Assembly: GCF_001905665.1 (NCBI RefSeq)
Contig: NZ_LIVX01000003.1
Location: 1-64,000, forward strand
Origin: Streptomyces sp. CB02261
GTDB taxonomy: Bacteria > Actinomycetota > Actinomycetes > Streptomycetales > Streptomycetaceae
Length of the DNA: 64,000 bases
Reading direction: 5' to 3'
The translations under genes and the position numbers were made by a program. The notes beneath the pieces are model-generated. The model searched no databases, was not told the origin of the DNA, and saw only the letters and a list, made by a program, of their open reading frames with translations. Below, piece by piece: positions 36,141-45,095 of the stretch (position 1 is its first letter; each line of letters begins with the position of its first letter).

Positions 36141-36731
36141 ATGCCCTTCTCCGTCCCGCCTCCCCGCACGCCGCTCGACGGTGGTCCGGCGGGGTGGTAC
36201 GAGGACCAGCTCGGCTGGGCGACGGTGGCCGGCCCGCCGGTGCAGCTGGTCACGGGGCTGCGGTTCGACGTCCTGGATCTGCCCGCCGCGGCCGGCCGCG
36301 GCGTGCTGCGCCGGGTCGGTCCCGCCACGGGGCCGGTGGCCCTGCTCGGGCGCCGGATGCGGCTGCTCGTGGCCGCGGGGAGCGCGGAGGAGCTACCGGG
36401 CCTGCTCGACTGGCTGGAGTGGGGCGGGATCTCGCTCGATCTCGCGGCCCTGGGCGCCGACGGCCGGATGGCCGCGCCCCTTCCCCCGGGGCGGGGCGGC
36501 TCCGGCACGCCGGGCGGCGCCGTGTGGCTGCGGGCCCCGGCACCGGGTCGCGAGGTCGAGTCCTCGCTGCCGGCGCTGCGGTCCGCGCCGTGGGGCGGTG
36601 CGGCTGCCCCGTGTCTGGTGCGTCTCGTGGCCGCCGCCGCGGCGGAGTGCCATCGGGTCCGGCTGCTGAGTGCCCGGACCGGGGGTCCGGCGGCTCAGCA
36701 GCTGTCGCCTCAGCGGTTCGCGTCCTCGTAG
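36141..36731 (+). CDS. conserved hypothetical protein (SCO3374-like)
   Basis: A 196-aa protein with Pro-rich N-terminus, a Gly/Ala/Leu-rich body and several Trp residues (AGWYEDQLGWA, DWLEWGG). I recognise no motif, signal peptide or membrane helix. By position it corresponds to the protein between clpC and lsr2 in S. coelicolor. Its last 22 bp overlap the 3' end of the convergent lsr2 gene. Codon bias is normal for the genome, which supports it as real. Confidence 0.75.
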   Translation: MPFSVPPPRTPLDGGPAGWYEDQLGWATVAGPPVQLVTGLRFDVLDLPAAAGRGVLRRVGPATGPVALLGRRMRLLVAAGSAEELPGLLDWLEWGGISLDLAALGADGRMAAPLPPGRGGSGTPGGAVWLRAPAPGREVESSLPALRSAPWGGAAAPCLVRLVAAAAAECHRVRLLSARTGGPAAQQLSPQRFASS

Positions 36732-37045
36732 GCCGCCTTGATGTCGGCGGGCACGCGGCCGCGGTCGTTCACGTTGTAGCCGTTGTCCTTGGCCCACGCG
36801 CGGATCTTCGCGGTGTCCTGGCTGCCCGTCGCCACGGCGCGGCCCTTGCCGCGTCCACCGGTGGTGCGGCCACCGGTGCGACGACCGCTCGTGGTGTACG
36901 GCTCGAGCAGGCCACGGAGCTTTTCCGCGTTGGCGGTGGTGAGGTCGATCTCGTAGGTCTTGCCGTCCAGCGCGAACGTCACGGTCTCGTCCGCCTCGAC
37001 GCCGTCGAGGTCGTCGACAAGAAGGACCTGAACCTTCTGTGCCAC
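36710..37045 (-). CDS. lsr2: nucleoid-associated protein Lsr2
   Basis: Lsr2 coats AT-rich DNA and silences horizontally acquired and secondary-metabolite genes. The 111-aa protein has the N-terminal dimerisation beta region (VQVLLVDDLDGVEADETV), a Gly/Arg-rich linker, and a C-terminal DNA-binding domain with the AT-hook-like RGR at 95-97. The start is GTG 37045 after AAAGGAAA; five codons upstream an ATG lacks a ribosome site. The upstream 75 bp are unusually AT-rich, so Lsr2 may bind its own promoter. Confidence 0.96.
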   Translation of the reverse strand: MAQKVQVLLVDDLDGVEADETVTFALDGKTYEIDLTTANAEKLRGLLEPYTTSGRRTGGRTTGGRGKGRAVATGSQDTAKIRAWAKDNGYNVNDRGRVPADIKAAYEDANR

Positions 37046-37190
37046 CGGATTTCCTTTCATCGAAAATGCAGTACGCGGAAAGGAAACCGCTTTTCCCGGA
37101 AAAACACAAACCCCTGGCAGAGGTTCAGAAGCCCGGCAACGCGGGAAACGTGCGCGATTCGGACATAGGGTTCCGGCTGGGGGTTCCGGA

Positions 37191-37736
37191 TCACAGGTGC
37201 AGAAGCATCCGACTGTTGCCCAAGGTGTTCGGCTTCACTCGTTCGAGACCGAGGAACTCGGCGACTCCCTCGTCATAGGAACGCAGGAGCTCACTGTAGA
37301 CATCTCCGTCGACCGGGGTCTCGCCGATCTCGACGAAGCCGTGCTTCGCGAAGAAGTCGACTTCGAAGGTCAGGCAGAATACCCGCCGCACCCCGAGCCA
37401 TCGGGCCGTGTGCAACAACTTGTCCAGCACCTGATGTCCGACGCCGGCCCCCTTGAACTCGGGATCGACGGCGAGAGTACGGACTTCCGCGAGGTCTTCC
37501 CACATCACATGGAGGGCGCCGCAGCCGACGACGGTGGCGTCCTCGTCGCGTTCCGCCACCCAGAACTCCTGGATGGACTCGTAAAGGGTGACGGTCGCCT
37601 TGTCGAGCAGGATGCCCCGCCGGACGAACGGGTCGACGAGACGGCGGACGGCGGCGACATCTCCGGTGCGGGCCCTGCGTACGGTGACGGCTTTGGCGGA
37701 GGCCGCGGAGGCGGCCGGGGAAGCAGACGGCGACAT
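37191..37736 (-). CDS. N-acetylglutamate synthase, short GNAT type
   Basis: A 181-aa GNAT acetyltransferase of the actinobacterial amino-acid N-acetyltransferase type, which makes N-acetylglutamate to start arginine synthesis. After a 16-residue Ser/Ala tail come the acetyl-CoA-binding segment (VDPEFKGAGVGHQVLDKLL) and the family-specific VFCLTFEVDFFAKHGFVEI. It lacks the kinase-like domain of E. coli ArgA. It lies 9 bp downstream of the BlaI-like gene, suggesting one transcript. Substrate is by family analogy. Confidence 0.88.
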   Translation of the reverse strand: MSPSASPAASAASAKAVTVRRARTGDVAAVRRLVDPFVRRGILLDKATVTLYESIQEFWVAERDEDATVVGCGALHVMWEDLAEVRTLAVDPEFKGAGVGHQVLDKLLHTARWLGVRRVFCLTFEVDFFAKHGFVEIGETPVDGDVYSELLRSYDEGVAEFLGLERVKPNTLGNSRMLLHL

Positions 37737-37745
37737 GGGGGGACG

Positions 37746-38165
37746 CTATCGCTCCCGGACCCCGGATTCGTCGGCGCCCTCCTCGGGCGGGGCGGCGAGG
37801 GGCGTATCGCGCTGGACGATACGGATGGCGTCGTTCAGGGCCTCGCGCTGGTCCTGCGACATCATGCCGAAGAAGGCGACGAGCGCCGCGGCGGGGTTGT
37901 CACTCCGGGCCCATGCCTCGTTCATCAGGGCCGCCGCGTATGCGGCGCGGGTGGAGACCGCCGTATATCGATAGGCACGGCCCTCGACTTCCCTGCGGAC
38001 CCAGCCCTTCTGATGGAGATTGTCCATGACGGTCATGACGGTGGTGTAGGCGATGGACCGTTCCTGCTGAAGGTCCTCCAGAACTTCGCGGACGGTCACC
38101 GGACGGTTCCATTGCCAGACGCGCGTCATGACGGCGTCTTCGAGCTCTCCCAAAGGACGGGGCAC
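37746..38165 (-). CDS. BlaI/MecI-family transcriptional repressor
   Basis: A 139-aa winged-helix repressor of the BlaI/MecI type (LGELEDAVMTRVWQWNRPVTVREVL; recognition helix region SIAYTTVMTVMDNLHQKGWV). Classical members repress beta-lactamase genes and are cleaved via a BlaR1 sensor; no BlaR1 (M56) gene is adjacent, so it is an orphan. TAAAGT (38177-38172) lies 6 nt before the GTG, so it is probably leaderless, and a 16-bp palindrome covers the -35. It likely shares a transcript with the acetyltransferase gene. Confidence 0.9.
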   Translation of the reverse strand: MPRPLGELEDAVMTRVWQWNRPVTVREVLEDLQQERSIAYTTVMTVMDNLHQKGWVRREVEGRAYRYTAVSTRAAYAAALMNEAWARSDNPAAALVAFFGMMSQDQREALNDAIRIVQRDTPLAAPPEEGADESGVRER

Positions 38166-38190
38166 ACTGTCACTTTAGATCGCAAAACGC

Positions 38191-38206
38191 CAATGAGCGC
38201 TCATTG
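38191..38206. promoter_or_regulatory. 16-bp perfect palindrome at the -35 of the BlaI-like gene
   Basis: CAATGAGCGCTCATTG is perfectly palindromic. A -35 placed 17 bp upstream of TAAAGT falls on 38195-38200, inside it. Its form (AATGAGCGCTCATT) is more like a TetR-family operator than the TACA/TGTA type usual for BlaI. Confidence 0.65.
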
Positions 38207-38221
38207 AGGGAAAGAAACGCA

Positions 38222-38257
38222 ACAAAAAGGACGTACGACCACGAGGGTCGTACGTCC
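38222..38257 (-). terminator. rho-independent terminator after the 59-aa membrane protein gene
   Basis: On the minus strand GGACGTACGACC/GGTCGTACGTCC arms (12 bp, 5-nt loop; 38246-38257 and 38229-38240) are followed by TTTTTGTT. This is a textbook intrinsic terminator, rare in such a GC-rich genome. Confidence 0.9.
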
Positions 38258-38295
38258 CGGGTGCCACGTCCGCCGCCCCGGAGGGCGGCAGGGGC

Positions 38296-38475
38296 TCAGC
38301 CGGCGGGGGTGCCGTCCGTCTGGCGGGTGGCCTCGGCGCGGGCGAGGGCGGCGTCCACGACCGCGTCCTCCTTGGCCTTGTTCGTGCCTCCCTGGCTCTT
38401 CACGATGACGACCACGAGGGCGATGAAGAACGCGGCCATCACGACGGGGGGCAGGAGCGCGGATACGTAGTCCAT
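38296..38475 (-). CDS. small single-TM membrane protein (59 aa)
   Basis: A 59-aa protein with one membrane helix (VVMAAFFIALVVVIV, about residues 11-25) and a charged cytoplasmic tail. TACCCT (38488-38483) sits 7 nt before the ATG, so it is probably leaderless, and a strong terminator follows. These flanking signals support a real gene despite its size. Function unknown. Confidence 0.8.
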   Translation of the reverse strand: MDYVSALLPPVVMAAFFIALVVVIVKSQGGTNKAKEDAVVDAALARAEATRQTDGTPAG

Positions 38476-38489
38476 GGCGACCAGGGTAG

Positions 38490-39092
38490 CTAGCCCGCGA
38501 CCCGTTCCTCGGGCGGGGGCGGGGGTACGGGCCTCCGGCGTGGCGGGAACACCTCGGAGGGCTTGGGGACCGGGCGCTCGGCCGGCGTGGGCGGCGTCGG
38601 CTTGGGCTCGTCGCCCGCCGAGCGCCCGCCGGACAGGACGAGCAGCCGGGCCCGGGGCGCGACGGCCGCCGAGGTGGAGGTGGCCTGGGAGACACGGGCC
38701 AGGCGGGCGCGCACGGAGCGCTCGGCGAGGATCTGGCAGCGGGCGAGCATCGCGGCCGCCGCGGGGTTGCGGCGCAGCGCGCGGAGGGCGGCGAGGTCGT
38801 CGGCCGCGGGGTCGCACCCGGCGGTGAGCGCCTCGTCCAGCAGCTCCAGGTAGCCGCTGAGGGACCCGGGCAGGGCCTCGCGGTAGCGGGCCAGGTCGTC
38901 GAGGAGGAACGCGCGGAGCCGGCCGGCCTCGCGTACGGCTTCGTCCACGGATTCGGCCAGGCGCAGCGCGTCCTGGACGTCCTCGTCCTGGAGGGGGGCT
39001 GGGTGGAGGGCGATGGCGAGGGCACGGCGGAGCACACGCAGCTCGTCCGCGCTGAACGCCATGCCGCCGCGGGATCCGTATGGCGTGGGCAT
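38490..39092 (-). CDS. conserved hypothetical helical protein
   Basis: A 200-aa soluble protein. The first 140 residues are almost entirely alpha-helical with heptad-like Leu/Ala spacing (LRVLRRALAIALHP, ESVDEAVREAGRLRAFLLDDL). The last 50 are a Pro-rich, probably disordered tail (PTPPTPAERPVPKP). TATCGT (39104-39099) lies 6 nt before the ATG, suggesting leaderless expression. I do not recognise a family function. It is followed by the 59-aa membrane protein gene. Confidence 0.8.
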   Translation of the reverse strand: MPTPYGSRGGMAFSADELRVLRRALAIALHPAPLQDEDVQDALRLAESVDEAVREAGRLRAFLLDDLARYREALPGSLSGYLELLDEALTAGCDPAADDLAALRALRRNPAAAAMLARCQILAERSVRARLARVSQATSTSAAVAPRARLLVLSGGRSAGDEPKPTPPTPAERPVPKPSEVFPPRRRPVPPPPPEERVAG

Positions 39093-39183
39093 GGGGCGAC
39101 GATACGCGCTAATCGGACAATTTTCTCTTAGCGATCATTACGGCGCGCCGGTGAGGGCCCGCGACCGAGCCGCCGGGCGCCCC

Positions 39184-39238
39184 CTCGTCGACGGGGCACG
39201 AACCGCCCGGCCGGGCGTGAGCCCGGCCGCTCGACGAG
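39184..39238 (-). terminator. terminator after coaX
   Basis: A nested hairpin just after the coaX stop (39254). The inner stem is CGGCCGGGC-GTGA-GCCCGGCCG (39208-39229) and the outer arms are CTCGTCGA (39184-39191) and TCGACGAG (39231-39238). No U-tract. Confidence 0.7.
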
Positions 39239-39253
39239 ACGCCCCCCGGGGCC

Positions 39254-40060
39254 TCACATGCGGGAGACGTTCCGCTCGTAGACCATGCGGAGGCCGATCA
39301 GCGTCAGCCAGGGCTCGTGCTCGTCGATCTCCTTGGAGTCGGCGAGGACCATCGGCGCCAGACCGCCGGTGGCGATCACCGTCACGTCCGACGGGTCGCC
39401 GTTCGCGCCGACGAGCTCCCGCTTCATCCGGGCGACCACACCGTCGACCTGGCCCGCGTAGCCGTAGACGATGCCCGACTGCATCGCCTCGACCGTGTTC
39501 TTCCCGATCACGCTGCGCGGCCGGGCCAGCTCGATCTTGCGGAGCATGGCCCCCTTCACCCCGAGCGCCTCGACCGAGATCTCGATGCCCGGCGCGATGG
39601 CCCCGCCCGCGTACTCGCCGCGCGCGGTGATCGCGTCGTACGTCGTCGCCGTGCCGAAGTCGACGACGATCGCGGGACCGCCGTAGAGCTCGACGGCGGC
39701 GACCGCGTTGATCACGCGGTCCGCGCCGACCTCCTTGGGGTTGTCCGTGAGGACCGGCACGCCCGTCTTGACGCCGGGCTCCACCAGGACCGCGGGTACG
39801 TCCCCGTAGTACCGCCGCGTCACCTCGCGCAGCTCGTGCAGCACCGAGGGGACCGTCGCGCAGATGGCGATCCCCTCGATGCCGTCGCTCAGCTCGACGC
39901 CGAGCAGGGGGTGCATGCCCATGAGGCCCTGGAGCAGGACCGCCATCTCGTCGGCGGTGCGGCTCGGATCGGTGGAGATCCGCCAGTGCTCGACGATCTC
40001 GTCACCGTCGAAGAGACCGAGGACCGTGTGCGTGTTGCCGACGTCGATGGTGAGCAGCAT
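39254..40060 (-). CDS. coaX: type III pantothenate kinase
   Basis: CoaX phosphorylates pantothenate, the first step of CoA synthesis, and is not feedback-inhibited by CoA. The 268-aa protein has the acetate-kinase-like motifs IDVGNTHTVLGLF (5-17), PKEVGADRVINA and VVDFGTATTYD. It is the last gene of a five-gene cofactor operon; its ATG shares one base with the nadC TGA. Its placement with panC puts two pantothenate-pathway steps in one transcript. Confidence 0.96.
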   Translation of the reverse strand: MLLTIDVGNTHTVLGLFDGDEIVEHWRISTDPSRTADEMAVLLQGLMGMHPLLGVELSDGIEGIAICATVPSVLHELREVTRRYYGDVPAVLVEPGVKTGVPVLTDNPKEVGADRVINAVAAVELYGGPAIVVDFGTATTYDAITARGEYAGGAIAPGIEISVEALGVKGAMLRKIELARPRSVIGKNTVEAMQSGIVYGYAGQVDGVVARMKRELVGANGDPSDVTVIATGGLAPMVLADSKEIDEHEPWLTLIGLRMVYERNVSRM

Positions 40061-41079
40061 CAGGCCCGCACCTCGCGCAGGTCGAGGCCGATGTCGAGGA
40101 TCGGGGAGGAGTGGGTCAGCCCGCCGACCGCCAGGTAGTCCACACCGGTCGCCGCGTACGCCGCCGCGTTCTCCAGGGTCAGCCGGCCCGAGGACTCCAG
40201 GGCCGCGCGGCCCGCGACGAGGGCGACGGCCTCCTCGGTCTCGGCCGGAGTGAAGTTGTCGAGCAGGATCAGGTCGGCGCCCGCGTCCAGGACCTCGCGG
40301 ACCTGGTGCATGGTGTCGACCTCGACCTCGATCGGCAGCTCGGGGAACAGCTCGCGCACGGCCTTGAAGGCCTCGGCCACGCCGCCGGCCGCCACCACGT
40401 GGTTGTCCTTCACGAGGGCCGCGTCGGAGAGCGACATGCGGTGGTTGACGCCGCCGCCGCAGCGGACCGCGTACTTCTCCAGGGCGCGCAGGCCCGGCGT
40501 CGTCTTGCGGGTGTCGCGGACCTTCGCCTTCGTGCCCTCCAGGGCGTCCGCCCACGCGCGCGTGGCGGTGGCGATGCCGGAGAGGCGGCACAGGATGTTG
40601 AGCGCGCTGCGCTCGCCGGTGAGCAGGTCGCGGGTGCGGGCGGTGACGCTCAGGAGGACGTCTCCGGCCTCGACCCGCTCGCCGTCCTCGACGTGCCGCT
40701 CCACCTCGAACTCGTCCGCGCAGACGATGGACAGCACGGCCTCGGCGACCCGCAGCCCTGCGACGACACCGGCCTCGCGGGCGGCGAAGTCCGCGGTGGC
40801 GACGGCGTCCTCGGGGACGGTCGCCACGGTCGTGACGTCGACCCCGCCGTCGAGGTCCTCGGCGATCGCGAGGTGGGCGATGTCCTCGACCTGGACGGGG
40901 TCGAGACCGGCGTCCGCGAGCAGCTCGGCGAGCGCCGGGTCGAGCCCGCACTCGAACTCCTCGCCGCCGCAGCCGCAGCCGTCGCCGCAGCCACCGGTCT
41001 CCTCGGCCGCCGGGGAGGCGCTGATCTGGATCAGAGGGACGTCCACGGGCTCGGGACGGGCTTCCTCGGGCGTGGTCAC
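40060..41079 (-). CDS. nadC: nicotinate-nucleotide diphosphorylase (carboxylating) with Cys-rich N-terminus
   Basis: NadC converts quinolinate and PRPP to nicotinate mononucleotide in de novo NAD synthesis. The 339-aa protein has the catalytic-domain segments TRKTTPGLRALEKYAVRCGGG, HRMSLSDAALVKDNH and DLILLDNFTP. It carries an extra N-terminus of about 50 residues with a clustered Cys motif (Cys31, 35, 37 and 44, reading CGDGCGCGG then FECG), absent from E. coli NadC. The GTG start overlaps the nadB stop by 4 bp. The Cys cluster could bind metal; it has no assigned role. Confidence 0.95.
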   Translation of the reverse strand: MTTPEEARPEPVDVPLIQISASPAAEETGGCGDGCGCGGEEFECGLDPALAELLADAGLDPVQVEDIAHLAIAEDLDGGVDVTTVATVPEDAVATADFAAREAGVVAGLRVAEAVLSIVCADEFEVERHVEDGERVEAGDVLLSVTARTRDLLTGERSALNILCRLSGIATATRAWADALEGTKAKVRDTRKTTPGLRALEKYAVRCGGGVNHRMSLSDAALVKDNHVVAAGGVAEAFKAVRELFPELPIEVEVDTMHQVREVLDAGADLILLDNFTPAETEEAVALVAGRAALESSGRLTLENAAAYAATGVDYLAVGGLTHSSPILDIGLDLREVRA

Positions 41080-42773
41080 TTCGGCTCCCTGGGGGCATCG
41101 GAGGTGGGGGGGAAGTCATGCGTGCCGGTCGTCCGGACGTCGAGGGTCCGCTCCGGCGTGAGGCGTACGACGAGATGGCGGCGCCAGTCCGTGTCGTCGC
41201 GGTCCGGGTGGTCCTCGCGCCAGTGGCAGCCGCGGGTCTCCTCGCGGCGGCGGGCGGCGGCGACCAGGACCCGGGCCACGCACAGCAGGTTGGTGGTCTC
41301 CCAGGAGTCGACCCCCGGCTCGCCCGCCTTGCTGTCGTCGGTGCCGCCCGCGAGGGCGTCGCCGTGCAGGGCGTCGAGGGCCTCTGCGGCCTCGCGCAGG
41401 CTCGCCTCGGAGCGCAGCACGCCCGCACCGGCCGTCATGACCCGCTGGATACGGGTCCGGGCGCCCGCCACGGGCAGCGGCAGGGTCACCGGGACCGGGT
41501 GGGGCACCGGGGCGCCCGGCACGCGCGGGGCGGCGGCCGTGATGTCCTCGGCGATCCGCTCGGCGAAGACCAGGCCCTCCAGGAGGGAGTTCGAGGCGAG
41601 CCGGTTGGCGCCGTGGACACCCGTACAGGCGACCTCGCCGCACGCGTACAGGCCGGGGACGGTGGTGCGGCCGCGGAGGTCCGTGCGGACGCCGCCGGAG
41701 GCGTAGTGGGCGGCGGGGGCGACCGGGATCGGCTCCGTCACCGGGTCGATGCCGTGGGAACGGCAGGCCGCGAGGATCGTCGGGAAGCGCTGCTCCCACA
41801 TCTCGGCGCCGAAGTGGCGGGCGTCGAGGTACATGTGCTCGGTGCCCCGCTCCTGCATCCGGCGCATGATCCCCTTGGCGACGATGTCCCGGGGCGCCAG
41901 CTCGGCCAGCTCGTGCTGCCCGGTCATGAAGCGGACGCCGTCGGCGTCGACCAGATGGGCGCCCTCCCCCCGCACCGCCTCGGAGACCAGCGGCTGCTGG
42001 CCCTCGGAGCCGGCGCCGAGGAAAAGCACCGTGGGGTGGAACTGGACGAACTCCAGGTCGGAGACCTCGGCCCCGGCCCGCAGGGCGAGCGCGACGCCGT
42101 CGCCGGTGGAGACGGCCGGGTTCGTGGTGGCGGAGAAGACCTGCCCCATGCCGCCGGTGGCGAGGACCACCGCGGGCGCGTGGACGGCGCCGACGCCGTC
42201 GTGCTGCCCCTCGCCCATGACATGCAGGGTCACACCGGCCGTACGGCCCTCGGAGTCCGTCAGGAGGTCCAGGACGAGGGCGTGCTCGATGGTGCGCACG
42301 CCCCGGTCCCGTATCGCCTCGACCAGGGCGCGGGAGATCTCGGCGCCGGTGGCGTCCCCGCCCGCGTGCGCGATCCGGCGGCGGTGGTGGCCGCCCTCGC
42401 GGGTCAGCGCGATCTCGCCGTCGGCGGTCTTGTCGAAGTCGGCGCCGGTCGCGATGAGGCGGCGGACGGCGTCGGGGCCCTCGGTGACGAGGGCGTGGAC
42501 GGCCCGCTCGTCGCAGAGCCCGGCACCGGCGACGAGCGTGTCGTCGAGGTGCTGCTCGGGGGTGTCGCCCTCACCGAGCGCGGCGGCGATGCCGCCCTGG
42601 GCCCAGCGGGTGGAGCCGTCGTCGAGGCGTGCCTTGGTGACGACGACCGTACGGAGCCCGGCGGCGGTGCAGCGCAGGGCGGCGGTCAGGCCCGCGACGC
42701 CGGAGCCGACCACGACGACGTCGGCGTCGATGGCCCAGCCCGGCGCGGGCGCGTGCAGCCGTATTCCGGTCAC
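41076..42773 (-). CDS. nadB: L-aspartate oxidase
   Basis: NadB oxidises L-aspartate to iminoaspartate using FAD, the first step of de novo NAD synthesis. The 565-aa flavoprotein begins with the dinucleotide motif [15 protein letters not shown] (19-33). The family's [20 protein letters not shown] and [14 protein letters not shown] blocks follow. It overlaps panC and nadC by 4 bp each (ATGA/GTGA), so expression is coupled. NadA (quinolinate synthase) is not in this operon. Confidence 0.95.
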   Translation of the reverse strand: MTGIRLHAPAPGWAIDADVVVVGSGVAGLTAALRCTAAGLRTVVVTKARLDDGSTRWAQGGIAAALGEGDTPEQHLDDTLVAGAGLCDERAVHALVTEGPDAVRRLIATGADFDKTADGEIALTREGGHHRRRIAHAGGDATGAEISRALVEAIRDRGVRTIEHALVLDLLTDSEGRTAGVTLHVMGEGQHDGVGAVHAPAVVLATGGMGQVFSATTNPAVSTGDGVALALRAGAEVSDLEFVQFHPTVLFLGAGSEGQQPLVSEAVRGEGAHLVDADGVRFMTGQHELAELAPRDIVAKGIMRRMQERGTEHMYLDARHFGAEMWEQRFPTILAACRSHGIDPVTEPIPVAPAAHYASGGVRTDLRGRTTVPGLYACGEVACTGVHGANRLASNSLLEGLVFAERIAEDITAAAPRVPGAPVPHPVPVTLPLPVAGARTRIQRVMTAGAGVLRSEASLREAAEALDALHGDALAGGTDDSKAGEPGVDSWETTNLLCVARVLVAAARRREETRGCHWREDHPDRDDTDWRRHLVVRLTPERTLDVRTTGTHDFPPTSDAPREPK

Positions 42774-43834
42774 TTGGTGGCTCCGAAGGTCAGGGGGATG
42801 TTGTCGATGAGCCGCGTGCTCCCCACGCGCGCGGCGACGGCGAGGATCGCCTCCCCGTCGTGATCGTCGGCGACCTCGGTGAAGTCGGCCGGGTCGACGA
42901 GGGCCAGGTAGTCGAGGATGAGCGGCGGTTCCGCCCTGGTCGCGTCGTCGAGGACGGAGCGGGCGGCCGCCCGTACGGCCCCGGCGCAGCCGCCCTCGAC
43001 GGCCTGCGCGACCGCGTGGGCGTCGGCGGCGGCCCGTGCCTCGCCGAGCCGGGACAGCGCCTCGGCGCGGTTCTCGGACCGGCCCTGGGCGCCCGGCAGG
43101 GACGCGGCACGCGCGCGCAGCGCCTCCTGGGCGGCGAGCCGGTCACCGGCGGCGAACAACGCGCGGGAGAGCGCGAGGGCGGTACGGCGCTCGTCGGCCG
43201 ACAGGTACCGGTTGCGGCTGGAGAGGGCGAGGCCGTCGGTCTCGCGGACGGTGTCCACGCCGACGATCTCGACCGGGAAGTTCAGGTCGCGGACCATCCG
43301 GCGGATCAGGGCCAGCTGCTGGGCGTCCTTCTGGCCGAAGAAGGCCAGGTCGGGGCCGGTGAGGTGGAGGAGCTTGGCGACGACGGTCAGCATGCCGTCG
43401 AAGTGTCCGGGCCGCGAGGCGCCTTCGAGGCGCTCGCCCATGGGCCCTGCGGTGATCCGGACCTGGGGCTCCCCGCCCGGGTAGACCTCGTCGACGGAGG
43501 GCGCGAAGACGGCGCTCGCGCCCGCCTCCGCGGCCAGCAGCAGGTCGGCGTCGAGGGTGCGCGGGTAGCGGTCGAGGTCCTCGCCCGCGCCGAACTGGAG
43601 CGGGTTGACGAAGACGGTCACGACGACGAAGCCCTGCGCGCCGACACGCGCGCGTGCGGTCCGGATCAGGGTGGCGTGGCCCTCGTGGAGGGCGCCCATC
43701 GTCATGACCACGGCGACGCCGCCGGCCGGTCGGGCGGCGACGGCCTCCGCGAGGTCCCCGACCGTGGGGAGGAGCGGGGCCGGGTGCCGGACGGGCTGCC
43801 CGCTCCCGGCGCTCGTGCGGGCGGACAGGCTCAT
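42770..43834 (-). CDS. panC: pantothenate synthetase
   Basis: PanC joins pantoate and beta-alanine to form pantothenate using ATP. The 354-aa protein has the nucleotide-binding [11 protein letters not shown] and the LSSRNRYLS segment in place of KMSKS. It is about 70 residues longer than E. coli PanC because of an N-terminal extension and an Ala/Arg-rich insertion near residue 265. Its ATG overlaps the TGA of the DUF2520 gene. PanB and a classical PanE are not in the operon. Confidence 0.95.
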   Translation of the reverse strand: MSLSARTSAGSGQPVRHPAPLLPTVGDLAEAVAARPAGGVAVVMTMGALHEGHATLIRTARARVGAQGFVVVTVFVNPLQFGAGEDLDRYPRTLDADLLLAAEAGASAVFAPSVDEVYPGGEPQVRITAGPMGERLEGASRPGHFDGMLTVVAKLLHLTGPDLAFFGQKDAQQLALIRRMVRDLNFPVEIVGVDTVRETDGLALSSRNRYLSADERRTALALSRALFAAGDRLAAQEALRARAASLPGAQGRSENRAEALSRLGEARAAADAHAVAQAVEGGCAGAVRAAARSVLDDATRAEPPLILDYLALVDPADFTEVADDHDGEAILAVAARVGSTRLIDNIPLTFGATK

Positions 43835-44787
43835 CGGTCGTCTCCTTGCGGCCCGTCGGCGGGCCCGGTGGTGCCCACCGCGCTGTCGGCGAGCACCCCC
43901 AGCAGGTCCTCGGCCAGCTCGGGCTTGAGCAGGCCGTGCGCGAGCGCCCGGTCGGCGGTCGTGCGGGCCATCGCCAGATAGCCGGCGACGGTGCCGGGCG
44001 CGTGCTTGCGGAGCTCCGCGACGTGGGCGGCGACCGTGCCGGCGTCACCGCGCGCGACGGGGCCGGTGAGGGCCGAGTCGCCGGACCGCAGGGCGTTGTC
44101 CAGGGCGGCGCCCAGGAGCGGCCCCAGCATCCGGTCGGGCGCGCCGACCCCGGCCTTGTGGAGCAGCTCCATCGACTGGGCCACGAGGGTGACTAGGTGG
44201 TTCGCGCCGAGGGCCAGGGCCGCGTGGTACAGCGGGCGGGCCTCCTCGGCGATCCACTCGGGCTCGCCGCCCATCTCGATCACCAGCGCCTCCGCGGCGA
44301 GCCGCAGCTGCTCGGGCGCGGTCACCCCGAAGGAGCAGCCGGCGAGTCGCTGGACGTCGACGGCGGTGCCGGTGAAGGTCATCGCGGGGTGCAGGGCGAG
44401 CGGCAGGGCGCCGGCCCGGCGGGCGGGGTCGAGGACCTGTACGCCGTACCGTCCGGAGGTGTGCACGAGCAGCTGTCCCGGCCGTACGGCCCCGGTGTCG
44501 GCGAGGCCCTCGACGAGACCGGGCAGGGCGTCGTCCGGCACGGTCAGCAGGACCAGGTCCGCGAGGGCGAGGACCCGCGCGGGCTCGACGACGGGGACGT
44601 CGGGCAGGAGGGCCGCGGCGCGCCGGCGGGACACGTCCGAGACGGCGGAGACGGCGACGGGGCGGTGCCCGGCGAGCTGGAGCGAGGCGGCGAGGGCGGG
44701 GCCGACACGGCCGGCGCCGACGACTCCGACGGTGAGCCGGGCGGGTCGGTCCTCGGCTCGGGGCTCTGGCGCTGCTGGTGCGTTCAC
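43831..44787 (-). CDS. Rossmann-like and DUF2520 domain protein
   Basis: A 318-aa NAD(P)-binding protein. Residues about 18-150 are a Rossmann domain with [17 protein letters not shown] (GxGxxG). Residues about 150-300 are the all-helical DUF2520 domain (HPAMTF..., [19 protein letters not shown]), organised like ketopantoate or pyrroline reductases. It is the first gene of the panC-nadB-nadC-coaX operon and overlaps panC by 4 bp, so a step in pantothenate synthesis (ketopantoate reductase) is a reasonable inference. The start is GTG 44787 after GGAAGG. Confidence 0.88.
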   Translation of the reverse strand: MNAPAAPEPRAEDRPARLTVGVVGAGRVGPALAASLQLAGHRPVAVSAVSDVSRRRAAALLPDVPVVEPARVLALADLVLLTVPDDALPGLVEGLADTGAVRPGQLLVHTSGRYGVQVLDPARRAGALPLALHPAMTFTGTAVDVQRLAGCSFGVTAPEQLRLAAEALVIEMGGEPEWIAEEARPLYHAALALGANHLVTLVAQSMELLHKAGVGAPDRMLGPLLGAALDNALRSGDSALTGPVARGDAGTVAAHVAELRKHAPGTVAGYLAMARTTADRALAHGLLKPELAEDLLGVLADSAVGTTGPADGPQGDDR

Positions 44788-44941
44788 GGTGGGGACGGCC
44801 TTCCGTTCCAGTCCTCGGCGGGTACCGGACGATTTCTGGTCATGCTACGCCAGCGTTTCGCCCGCCCGGTGGCTGTCCACAGGGGGTGTGGGCGGGGGGT
44901 GCGTGCGCGAGCCGGGCTTCGAGTGCGGAGGACGGGTGGGG

Positions 44942-45080
44942 GCTGGGGTGGTGGTGCGGGCGCTGGGGTGGTGGTGCGGGCGCTGGGGTGGTGGGGGCGG
45001 GAGCCCGGATGGTGCGGTGGGTGCGGGAGCTGGGATGGTGCGGTGGGCGCGGGAGCCGGGGTGGTGGGTGCGGGCGGTGG
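44942..45080 (+). repeat. G-rich minisatellite between the DUF2520 and aldolase genes
   Basis: A 20-bp unit (GCTGGGGTGGTGGTGCGGGC) occurs twice exactly at 44942 and 44962 with a third partial copy. A 26-bp unit starting GATGGTGCGGTGG then occurs at 45008 and 45034, and a degenerate one at 45060. All G-runs are on the plus strand, so G-quadruplexes are possible. It fills most of the 308-bp spacer 44788-45095. No other gene is seen there; TAGCAT at 44847-44842 (minus) may be the -10 of the cofactor operon. Confidence 0.85.
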
Positions 45081-45095
45081 TGTGATGATCGGCCC

